Source of the DNA: Firmicutes bacterium ZCTH02-B6
GTDB lineage: Bacteria > Bacillota > Limnochordia > Limnochordales > ZCTH02-B6
DNA: 6,812 nt
Direction: 5' to 3'
Assembly: GCA_002159155.1 (NCBI GenBank)
Contig: LZRQ01000188.1
Span: 1 to 6,812, forward strand
The number at the start of each line of letters is the position of its first letter. Position 1 is the stretch's first letter. The notes under the pieces were generated by a model. That model had not been told where the DNA came from and ran no database searches. It saw nothing but the letters and a program-made list of their open reading frames with translations. Made by a program: the position numbers and the translations under genes. Shown one piece after another: positions 1 through 5,353 of this stretch.

Positions 1-1
1 C

Positions 2-673
2 GAGTGGGTGAGTGCGTTGGCTGCCGAAGCTGAGGACATCGCCAGCACCCGCCTGTCTGTGTGCGCAGCCTTCGGACGGGTGGCGGACATCAGCACCGGC
101 CGGCAGGCGGTGCGCAACCTGGCCGGGTTGTACGCCGGCCGGGTGTCGGCCATCGGCGTGCACCAGCACCCGGGCGAGGTGGCGCTGGGCGCCATCCCGA
201 GCGTCGTCGCCCTGGCGCCCAATGGGATCAACGCGGCCCACATCTCGGCGTTGGACGACGCCCGGTTCGTGACGTTCCGGACCTATGAGGGCTTCCCTGG
301 ACACTACGTCAACGACGGGCGGATCATGGCGGCGCCGACTAGCGACTACCAGCAGGTAGAGACCCGCCGCGTCGTGGACAAGGCGGCCCGGCAGGTGCGC
401 ATCGCCGCCCTGCGGTTCCACAAGGGGCCCGCTACCCCGGCCGGGCTTGCGGCGTTCCAAGCGGCGCTGCAGGTGCCGTTGGGGGCGATGCAGGCCGATG
501 GGGAGATCCTGGGCGCCCAAGTGGTGATCCCGCCCGGGCAGAACATCCTGTCCACCGGCCGGCTCCGGGCCCGGCTGCGCATCACCCCGGTGCCCATCAT
601 GCGGGAGATCGAAGTGGAAATCGGCCTGGAGAACCCGTTTGCCGTCGCCACGGCCGGCGCGGCCCAGGTATAA
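2..673 (+). CDS. Contractile tail sheath protein, C-terminal part (5' end cut by window)
   Basis: The reading frame is open from the left edge (first full codon at base 2) to TAA at 671-673, giving 223 visible residues; the N-terminal part lies outside the window. The GTG at base 8 is probably an internal codon, since no Shine-Dalgarno is visible and the frame stays open before it. The visible part looks like the C-terminal half of a sheath subunit of the DUF2586-like type: a segment with GHYVNDGRIMA, then TSDYQQVE and RRVVDKAARQVR, then a terminal beta-rich section (RLRARLRITPVP, REIEVEIGLENPF). In sheath proteins this C-terminal region forms the conserved inner domain that packs on the tube and links neighbouring subunits. 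Sheath subunits surround the tail tube and contract to drive it through the host envelope. The tube gene follows 17 bases downstream, as expected for a sheath-tube pair. Family assignment is from recall of motifs; the context makes sheath the best reading. Confidence 0.82.
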   Translation, partial: EWVSALAAEAEDIASTRLSVCAAFGRVADISTGRQAVRNLAGLYAGRVSAIGVHQHPGEVALGAIPSVVALAPNGINAAHISALDDARFVTFRTYEGFPGHYVNDGRIMAAPTSDYQQVETRRVVDKAARQVRIAALRFHKGPATPAGLAAFQAALQVPLGAMQADGEILGAQVVIPPGQNILSTGRLRARLRITPVPIMREIEVEIGLENPFAVATAGAAQV

Positions 674-690
674 AGTGAGGTGACGTTGGG

Positions 691-1137
691 ATGGCGATCA
701 ACGGCCGGGTGTACGATTGGGAGTCCATCAACATCCACCTGCCCCACGGAGAGGTCATCGGTGTCCAGGACATCGAGTACGGCGACAAGTTCGGGCACGA
801 GCGCGTGTACGGCAAGGGTTCGCTGCCCATCGGCTACGGGCGCGGCAACTACGAGGCCGAGGGCAAAGTGACCCTGCTGCGCGACGAGTACGACAAGCTC
901 GTGGAGCACGCCAAGAACGTCGAGGGCGGGTTCTATGCGATGGAACCCTTCCCCATCACCGTTGCCTACGCCAACAAGGACGACGAGGTGAAGTCGGTCA
1001 CGCTGCCGGACTGCATCTGGGTGGAGCGCAAGAACTCGGCATCCCAGGGCGCCACCTCGTTGACGGTGGAGCTGAACTTCCTGATCCTGTCCCCCATCGA
1101 GGAGGACGGTCTGAAGGCGTACGCACCGCGCCGCTAA
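691..1137 (+). CDS. Tail tube protein
   Basis: This encodes 148 residues, starting at ATG with GAGGTG (677-682) eight bases upstream. The size suits the tube subunits of contractile tails, roughly 140-180 residues. Typical features are the N-terminal INGRVYDWESINIHLP, the VIGVQDIEYGDK strand-loop-strand, the GKGSLPIGYGRGNYEAEG segment that fits the long loop and beta-hairpin of tube proteins, and a C-terminal beta pair (SLTVELNFLIL). No signal peptide, membrane segment or cysteine-rich motif is present except a single Cys near residue 109. The subunit would form stacked hexameric rings that make the inner DNA conduit and be pushed through the cell envelope on contraction. It sits between the sheath gene and the tail assembly chaperone, exactly where the tube gene is found in P2 and PBSX-type tails. 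There is strong context support; a baseplate tube-initiator with the same fold is the only serious alternative. Confidence 0.87.
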   Translation: MAINGRVYDWESINIHLPHGEVIGVQDIEYGDKFGHERVYGKGSLPIGYGRGNYEAEGKVTLLRDEYDKLVEHAKNVEGGFYAMEPFPITVAYANKDDEVKSVTLPDCIWVERKNSASQGATSLTVELNFLILSPIEEDGLKAYAPRR

Positions 1138-1186
1138 GCCGTTCGGCGCGAGGCGGCTGAGATGAGCTGACAAGGAGGGTTTCGGC

Positions 1187-1534
1187 GTGGCTGAGGAGCT
1201 GAAGAAAGACGCTGGCGAGAAGCAACAGGACGTCGGGCAGGCCCAGATCGAGCAGTGGAAAGCCCGGTACGGTAAGGTCTACGCCCTTGAGGGCGAGGAG
1301 CTGACGGTCTATTGCCGCAAGCCTGGCCGCGCGGAGATGGCCCGCTTTGCCAAGGAGCTGCAGCGGGACCTCTATCGCGCTAGCTGGAATCTGCTGGTGG
1401 CGTGCCGGCTGCACCCTGACGTGGCTGTTCTCCAGCAGATTTCCGAGGAGAAGCCGGGCGTCATCCTCTCGCTGGCCGGCGAGCTGGCGGAGCTGTCGGG
1501 AGCCAATACGGCTTTTTTGTCCAGAGCGTTGTAA
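1187..1534 (+). CDS. Tail assembly chaperone, short form (gpE/gpG-like)
   Basis: This encodes 115 residues. GTG at 1187 is preferred because AAGGAGGG (1172-1179) lies seven bases upstream. The protein starts with a charged, glutamine-rich stretch (KKDAGEKQQDVGQ), then AQIEQWKARYGKVYALE and a CRKPGRAEMARF helix; the rest is mostly helical. This pattern resembles the small chaperones encoded just before the tape measure gene in Firmicutes myophages (DUF6848-like by recall). Such proteins bind the tape measure protein and bring tube subunits to it, and are absent from the finished tail. Near the end of the gene is a perfect slippery heptamer, T TTT TTG (1513-1519), in the correct phase for -1 frameshifting, so a fraction of ribosomes should make a longer 185-residue form. 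The zero-frame product adds only a few residues (LSRAL) after the slip. The position between tube and tape measure plus the frameshift signal make the function secure, even though the sequence is weakly conserved. Confidence 0.88.
   Translation: MAEELKKDAGEKQQDVGQAQIEQWKARYGKVYALEGEELTVYCRKPGRAEMARFAKELQRDLYRASWNLLVACRLHPDVAVLQQISEEKPGVILSLAGELAELSGANTAFLSRAL
1513..1519 (+). promoter_or_regulatory. Programmed -1 ribosomal frameshift site (slippery T TTT TTG)
   Basis: In the chaperone's own frame the bases read GCT TTT TTG TCC, so the heptamer T TTT TTG satisfies X XXY YYZ. Both the P-site Phe tRNA and the A-site Leu tRNA can re-pair one base back. The zero frame ends soon after at TAA 1532-1534, while the -1 frame stays open for 74 codons. 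A GC-rich possible hairpin lies downstream (1539-1561), but the spacer of about 19 bases is longer than usual. Phage P2 uses a comparable site in its E/E' gene. Confidence 0.85.
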
Positions 1535-1743
1535 GCCGCGTCGCGGAGATCCGGGACGACGGCTACGAACAGGCCGAGCTGCTCATCCAGCGCCACTTCG
1601 GACTGGACAAGTCAGCTCGGGACGCCCTCTCTGATGAGGAGTGGGTGGAGCTGGCGGCGGCGGCCACGTGGCTGGAGGAGTCGTTGCGGACGGCGGTCAG
1701 GAACGGGGTGGTCGAGGCGCTCAACGAGATGCTGGGCCGCTGA
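1519..1743 (+). CDS. -1 frameshift extension of the tail assembly chaperone (E'/T-like domain)
   Basis: This is a 74-codon open frame in the -1 frame relative to the short chaperone, running from GTC at 1519 to TGA at 1741-1743. It has no usable start: the same frame has stops at 1381 and 1417 and no ATG or GTG between there and the slip site, so it can only be reached by slippage at 1513-1519. The fusion would be 111 residues from the short form plus these 74, 185 in total. The translation looks like a genuine protein: a helical, acidic segment (YEQAELLIQRHFGLD, then ALSDEEWVELAAAATWLEES) ending NEMLGR, with GC-rich third positions. By analogy with P2 gpE+E' and lambda gpGT, the extension would bind tube subunits while the shared N-terminal part binds the tape measure. 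The stop lies only three bases from the stop of the opposite-strand gene. The frameshift is inferred from sequence, not demonstrated. Confidence 0.85.
   Translation, partial: VQSVVSRVAEIRDDGYEQAELLIQRHFGLDKSARDALSDEEWVELAAAATWLEESLRTAVRNGVVEALNEMLGR
1539..1561 (+). other. Possible RNA hairpin downstream of the frameshift site
   Basis: CGTCGCGG (1539-1546) can pair with CCG (1551-1553) and CGACG (1557-1561), giving eight base pairs with an AGAT loop and a three-base GGA bulge. It could stimulate -1 slippage, but it begins about 19 bases after the heptamer where 5-9 is typical, and such hairpins arise easily in GC-rich DNA. It overlaps coding sequence of the extension. Confidence 0.25.
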
Positions 1744-1746
1744 CGG

Positions 1747-1956
1747 TCACTCTGACTCCCGCCGGGGTTCCCGCCCGGGCAGCTCGGTCTTACCGCTGAG
1801 GCCGGCCCAGAAGCCTACGGCGAACTGGCGCATGGCCTCCAGCAGCAAACCCAGGAAGCCGAGGAACAGCGGGATGCCGTACCGGACGCCGATGTAGACA
1901 ATGCCCAGGGCGAAGCCAATGCCCAGAAAGATGAAGAACGGACCCAAAAACAACAC
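1747..1956 (-). CDS. Small hydrophobic membrane protein on the opposite strand (moron/holin-like candidate)
   Basis: This encodes 69 residues. The start is taken as GTG at 1956-1954 because AAGGAGG (1971-1965) lies eight bases before it; the in-frame GTG at 1965-1963 overlaps that site and cannot use it. The protein is extremely hydrophobic and glycine-rich. A first membrane segment spans about residues 2-23 (LFLGPFFIFLGIGFALGIVY) and a second about 28-39 (IPLFLGFLGLLL). A short amphipathic stretch follows (EAMRQFAVGFWAGL), then a charged tail (KTELPGREPRRESE). Codons have GC-rich third positions, as in a genuine gene. It runs against the tail operon, ends three bases from the chaperone extension stop, and has a sigma70-like promoter just upstream. 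I do not recognise a family. Small size, two membrane segments and a charged tail would suit a holin or a superinfection-exclusion protein, but nothing proves either. Confidence 0.72.
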   Translation of the reverse strand: MLFLGPFFIFLGIGFALGIVYIGVRYGIPLFLGFLGLLLEAMRQFAVGFWAGLSGKTELPGREPRRESE

Positions 1957-1964
1957 TCTAGTCA

Positions 1965-1971
1965 CCTCCTT
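1965..1971 (-). promoter_or_regulatory. Ribosome binding site of the opposite-strand gene
   Basis: Read on the minus strand, AAGGAGG followed eight bases later by GTG (1956-1954) is a near-perfect Shine-Dalgarno. It fixes the start of the small membrane protein and is a main reason to treat that frame as real rather than a shadow. Confidence 0.75.
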
Positions 1972-1981
1972 CTGACTTGAG

Positions 1982-2009
1982 ACTATCCCGTACGAAAGGA
2001 GGGCGTCAA
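1982..2009 (-). promoter_or_regulatory. Possible sigma70-like promoter for the opposite-strand gene
   Basis: On the minus strand TTGACG (2009-2004; five of six matches to TTGACA) is separated by 16 bases from GATAGT (1987-1982; four of six matches to TATAAT, with the key A2 and T6 present). Transcription would start near 1974-1977, just ahead of the ribosome binding site at 1971-1965, giving a very short leader. The element overlaps the translation start region of the tape measure gene on the other strand. This is a pattern match only. Confidence 0.42.
1997..2002 (+). promoter_or_regulatory. Ribosome binding site that sets the tape measure start
   Basis: AGGAGG lies seven bases before GTG at 2010. 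This argues against the upstream in-frame TTG at 1977, which has no ribosome binding site, and against ATG at 2022, which is 19 bases away from it. Confidence 0.8.
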
Positions 2010-4802
2010 GTGCAGGGCCTGATGAAGCTGAGCGTCATCGTGTCCCTCGTGGACAAGCTCTCGGGGCCGGTCCAGCGGATGGCCGGTAGCTTCTCCAACC
2101 TGGACCAGCTCATGGAACGCGGCCAGGGTCTTGTCCGCGCTGGACAGCAGATGGGCCTCACTGGCGCCCTCATTTCAGAGTCGGCCGGGAGGATGCGCTC
2201 ATCGCTAATGGGGCTACTGGATCCCATGTTGGCGGTCGAGGAGCGCATGAGGCCGCTGCAGACGGTGACGACCAGCACCATGGGCAGCATACAGGCCTCA
2301 CTTGACGCCACCGTACAGGCCGCCCGCGAATGGGCCAAAGCTCACCGTCAGTCGGTGGACGACTATCTGGACGCCGCGACGGGCCTGGCCTCCGCCGGTC
2401 TGAATGACATCCAGGCCATCGAGGGCGCCCGTGTCGCCCTCACACTGGCCACCGCCGCCATGGGCGACAACCGCGAGGCCGCCGAACTGCTGGCTACGCT
2501 GTACAACAACATGGGCGACAAGACCAGGGATGTGGCCGAGGAAATGACTCGCCTGGGCGACGCCGTGGCGGTCACGATGCAGCTGAACCAAATCAAGAAC
2601 TTGGCCCAGTTGGGCGAAGGTATGAAGTACGCCACGTCCGCCGCCATCCTTTATCAGGACTCGCTGGAGAACGCTTTGACGGTCGTCGGTGCCCTGAATA
2701 CCGCTGGTCTGGCCGGCGGCCAGGCTGGTACGGCCTACGCGGCGTCGCTGCGCACCATGGCCAGGGCGTCCCGGATGCTCGGCTTCGAGATTGCCCGGAC
2801 GGCGGACGGCAGCCTTGACTACATCGGCACGCTGGAGAACATCCGTGCTCTTTACGGTGATACCGCACAGTGGTCCGAAGAAGTGCAGGTCGCCTTCCAG
2901 CAGGCCTTTGGCGACGAGGGGATCCGGGCGATCGGTCTCTTGCTCGGGCGCACCGAGCTACTGCGCGAGCAGCTGGAGCAGGTGAGCAACACCGCGGGCG
3001 CGATGGCCATGGCTCAACAGGCCATCGAAAGCTCGTTGCCGGCCAAGTGGGACATCATCAAGAACAACCTCAACGAGGTGCGGATGATTCTCGTCGAGGG
3101 CCTGATGCCGGGGCTCCACAGGGTGTCTGACATCGCGAAGGGCGCCATCCAGTGGTTCGGCGAGTTTGCCAAGGCTCACCCCACGCTGGTGCGCACCGCT
3201 GTGCTGGTGTTCGCGTTGGCCACGGGGATCATCTCCATCGCGGCCCCGATCTTCGCCATCATCTCCGGTTTTGTGATGATGGCGGGGCATGGCATGATGG
3301 CCGCTGCCCGCATTGGTCGCGCGTTCGTGGCGTTGCGGGGATGGCTGCAGAGCGTACGAATCGCCGAGCTGGCGCTCCGGATCAGCGTTTTCTTGCGACA
3401 GATGGCTCTGGTCGGTTGGCGAGCCGTCCTGCAGGCTGGACGGGCGACGATCCAGTACGCCGGCCTGCTGGCGAGGCTGGCGGCGGCCGGCGGCGCAGCA
3501 GCGGCGCGCCTGGCGGTGTCCATGGCCATGATGGCCCGCCAGGCCATCGTCACCGCCTGGACCGCGCTGCCGGCCCTGGTGTCTTCGGTCTGGGCGTTTA
3601 CCGCCGCCTTGCTGGCCAACCCCATCACGTGGATCGTTGTGGGCATTATCGCCCTGGGTGCCGCCATTTACCTGCTCATCCGCAACTGGGACCGGGTGAG
3701 CGAGGCCGCCAGAACCGCCTGGGATGGCATCCGGCGTTTCGTTGGCGGTGCGGTCACCCAGGTGATGCAGTTCGTCCTGCGCATCGTGCGCTTCCTGGCT
3801 GCGCTCGTCTTCCCGCCTCTTGGTCTGTCTCTCGTGTGGGACCAAGTGCGCCAAGGGATGGAGGAGGCAGGCGGCTTCCTGCCCTGGGCGTACGAGCAGC
3901 TGCAGGCTGTGCTGGCGGTGCCTCTTCGGTTGCTGGGGATCGACCCCGAAGCGTTTTTTACCTCGATTGAAGGGGCTATAACTTGGGTTTACAGCAAGGT
4001 TGAAGAGTGGCGGCAGGCCGGGGCGGCGCTCTGGCAGGCGTTCACGGACGGTGTGCGGTCGTTTGTGGAGGCACCCTTGGAGGCGGTGGAGTCGGGTCTG
4101 AACTGGGTGCGCGAGCTCTTGCCCTTCTCGGACGCCCGCGAGGGCCCGCTGTCGGATCTCACCTACAGCGGCCAGCAGATGATGTTGACCCTCGCCCGTG
4201 GGGCGGAGCAGGCCGCGCCGGCCCTGCAGCGGACCGTGGCCGCCGCGCTGGCCGGACTCGCTGTCGCTGCGCTGCCCGCAGCCCATCCGGCGGCGGCTGC
4301 CGACCTAGCGCAGCTGGAGACCGTTGGCGAGGTCATCTATGAGCCTCTGTTGAGCCCGCCCGCCGCGCCGCCTGTCGAGGGGATGGCCACGTACCAGCTG
4401 GTGCCGCCGATGACACCCGATGTCCCACCGGCCGTCGGCACCCTGGTGTATGATGTGCCGGCTCTGGATGTGCCCGGGCTGGAGGTGCCGGTAACCTACC
4501 AGCCGGCCCCGTTCGCCGCCCCGCAGCTGCCCGAAGTGCAGGGGTTGGCCACGTATGAAGCCGCCGTCGCCCCCGAGGCGCGCACACCGCATCCGTCGCT
4601 GGTGAGGGAGTCGCCCGTCACGATTGAACCCCTCACGCTGCTGCGAGAGCGTCGCGGCGAGCACGGCGCGCCGCAGGGCTATGGCGCGGGCCGGACCATA
4701 GTGGTGCAGGGCGACCTGGTGGTGCACATCGACCACGTGGAGGATGCCGAGGACTTCGTGGCCGCCCTGTGGGACCTCGCCGAGGAGGGCGGGTTCTCAT
4801 GA
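2010..4802 (+). CDS. Tail tape measure protein
   Basis: This encodes 930 residues from GTG 2010 to TGA 4800-4802. The largest gene of the window, it follows the frameshifted chaperone, the standard place for the tape measure. The N-terminus (MKLSVIVSLVDKLSGPVQRM) and the helical stretch through about residue 350, with SLDATVQAAREWAK, LASAGLNDIQAIE and FGDEGIRAIGLLLGR, match the phage tail tape measure family. Hydrophobic segments follow at about 396-425 and 522-557; the second contains the NPITWIVVGIIALGAAIYLL-type motif and ends RNWD, common in these proteins. Residues about 770-855 are rich in Pro, Ala and Val with tyrosine-spaced repeats. The C-terminus (GRTIVVQGDLVVHIDHVEDA) is a short beta-helix-helix section. 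The protein fills the tube lumen, sets its length, and may insert into the host membrane on ejection. At about 0.15 nm per residue it predicts a tail near 140 nm at most. Its last codon overlaps the next start (ATGA). Confidence 0.93.
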   Translation: MQGLMKLSVIVSLVDKLSGPVQRMAGSFSNLDQLMERGQGLVRAGQQMGLTGALISESAGRMRSSLMGLLDPMLAVEERMRPLQTVTTSTMGSIQASLDATVQAAREWAKAHRQSVDDYLDAATGLASAGLNDIQAIEGARVALTLATAAMGDNREAAELLATLYNNMGDKTRDVAEEMTRLGDAVAVTMQLNQIKNLAQLGEGMKYATSAAILYQDSLENALTVVGALNTAGLAGGQAGTAYAASLRTMARASRMLGFEIARTADGSLDYIGTLENIRALYGDTAQWSEEVQVAFQQAFGDEGIRAIGLLLGRTELLREQLEQVSNTAGAMAMAQQAIESSLPAKWDIIKNNLNEVRMILVEGLMPGLHRVSDIAKGAIQWFGEFAKAHPTLVRTAVLVFALATGIISIAAPIFAIISGFVMMAGHGMMAAARIGRAFVALRGWLQSVRIAELALRISVFLRQMALVGWRAVLQAGRATIQYAGLLARLAAAGGAAAARLAVSMAMMARQAIVTAWTALPALVSSVWAFTAALLANPITWIVVGIIALGAAIYLLIRNWDRVSEAARTAWDGIRRFVGGAVTQVMQFVLRIVRFLAALVFPPLGLSLVWDQVRQGMEEAGGFLPWAYEQLQAVLAVPLRLLGIDPEAFFTSIEGAITWVYSKVEEWRQAGAALWQAFTDGVRSFVEAPLEAVESGLNWVRELLPFSDAREGPLSDLTYSGQQMMLTLARGAEQAAPALQRTVAAALAGLAVAALPAAHPAAAADLAQLETVGEVIYEPLLSPPAAPPVEGMATYQLVPPMTPDVPPAVGTLVYDVPALDVPGLEVPVTYQPAPFAAPQLPEVQGLATYEAAVAPEARTPHPSLVRESPVTIEPLTLLRERRGEHGAPQGYGAGRTIVVQGDLVVHIDHVEDAEDFVAALWDLAEEGGFS
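4323..4575 (+). repeat. Degenerate Pro/Val/Tyr protein repeats in the tape measure C-terminal region
   Basis: Within the tape measure protein, five tyrosines (residues 777 to 849) are spaced 18, 19, 16 and 19 residues apart, each in a similar setting: V-x-G, two or three residues, then Y. Examples are VGEVIY, VEGMATY, VGTLVY, VPVTY and VQGLATY, separated by Pro/Ala-rich linkers such as PLLSPPAAPP. Repetition is visible in the protein but only loosely in the DNA, so these are old or selected repeats rather than recent tandem duplications. Confidence 0.6.
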
Positions 4803-5350
4803 GGCAGATCATTACGGCCGACTTCGGCAAGGTCAAGGTCGGCGACCTGGAGTTGCCGGGCGTCTTCACCCAGATGCGCATACGTGGTGCCGTGCGGATG
4901 GATCAGGTGTTCGTCCCTGGGGCTTCCGGGAAGGCCAGGCAGCCCATGGGATTCGACCCGGCGGAGGTGTCCTTGTCGATCCGCCTGGTCAATGACCGGC
5001 ATGGGACGCCGTACGACAAGCTGGCCCAGATTGCCGGCCTGTTCCGGTCAGTGGATGAGGCGGCCAAGCCGCGGGTCTACAGGATCGTTAACAAGCACGT
5101 GGAGGCCTGGAAAATCAGGGACGTAATCTTTGCCAACCTGACCAGCGTCGAGGACAACCAGAGCGACACAATCCAGGCGGAACTCACGTTCGAGGAGTAC
5201 CGGCCGGTAGTCGTGAGGGCGGAAGCCAGGGCGACGGTCTCGGAGGACGACGCTGGCATGGAGGAAGCCTTTGCGACTGAAGCCGAGGCGGCCGCGCCGA
5301 GCGCATCCAAGCCGGTGGGGGCGGCGGCGGTGGACGACGACGAGGTGTGA
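4799..5350 (+). CDS. Baseplate/tube-adaptor-type tail protein of unknown family (gpU/XkdP position)
   Basis: This encodes 183 residues. ATG 4799 is chosen because it overlaps the tape measure stop (ATGA) and has AGGAGG (4783-4788) ten bases upstream; an upstream in-frame start at 4769 would run 30 bases into the tape measure gene without gain. Residues 1-140 look beta-rich: ITADFGKVKVGDLELPG, MRIRGAVRMDQVFVPG, then AEVSLSIRLVND, a helix around PYDKLAQIAGLF, and a final strand pair ending TIQAELTFEEYRPVVV. This could be the tube-like fold shared by tube initiators, gpU-type and hub-adaptor proteins. Residues 141-183 are a low-complexity Ala/Glu/Asp tail ending DDDEV, probably disordered. There is no LysM domain, membrane segment or signal peptide that I can see. 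The place between tape measure and hub is that of P2 gpU or PBSX XkdP, so a structural baseplate or tube-end role is likely; the exact family is not recognised. Confidence 0.68.
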   Translation: MRQIITADFGKVKVGDLELPGVFTQMRIRGAVRMDQVFVPGASGKARQPMGFDPAEVSLSIRLVNDRHGTPYDKLAQIAGLFRSVDEAAKPRVYRIVNKHVEAWKIRDVIFANLTSVEDNQSDTIQAELTFEEYRPVVVRAEARATVSEDDAGMEEAFATEAEAAAPSASKPVGAAAVDDDEV

Positions 5351-5353
5351 GGC

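Noticed and set aside
1137..1158. Inverted repeat AGCCG...CGGCT after the tube stop as a terminator
   Set aside because: Only five pairs around a 12-base loop and no T-run; more likely chance in GC-rich DNA.
346..1173. Opposite-strand frame (275 codons) across the sheath and tube genes
   Set aside because: It spans two real genes and the gap between them, and its protein has no family-like features.
1634..1897. Plus-strand frame of 87 codons following the chaperone
   Set aside because: Arg/Ser/Gly-rich and overlaps both the frameshift extension and the opposite-strand membrane gene, each of which is better supported.
1963..1965. Upstream GTG as start of the opposite-strand gene (72 residues)
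   Set aside because: It overlaps the AAGGAGG site itself, leaving no spacer; GTG at 1956-1954 has ideal spacing.
1977..1979. TTG as start of the tape measure protein (941 residues)
   Set aside because: No ribosome binding site before it, while GTG 2010 has AGGAGG seven bases upstream.
3954..3959. T-run in the tape measure gene as a second frameshift site
   Set aside because: The in-frame reading is GCG TTT TTT ACC, so the heptamer phase is wrong for -1 slippage and the long zero frame continues normally.
2958..4286. Long opposite-strand frame (442 codons) inside the tape measure gene
   Set aside because: Its translation is rich in His, Gln, Arg and Gly with no recognisable domain, as expected for the complement of a GC-rich gene; the plus-strand frame is a clear tape measure protein.
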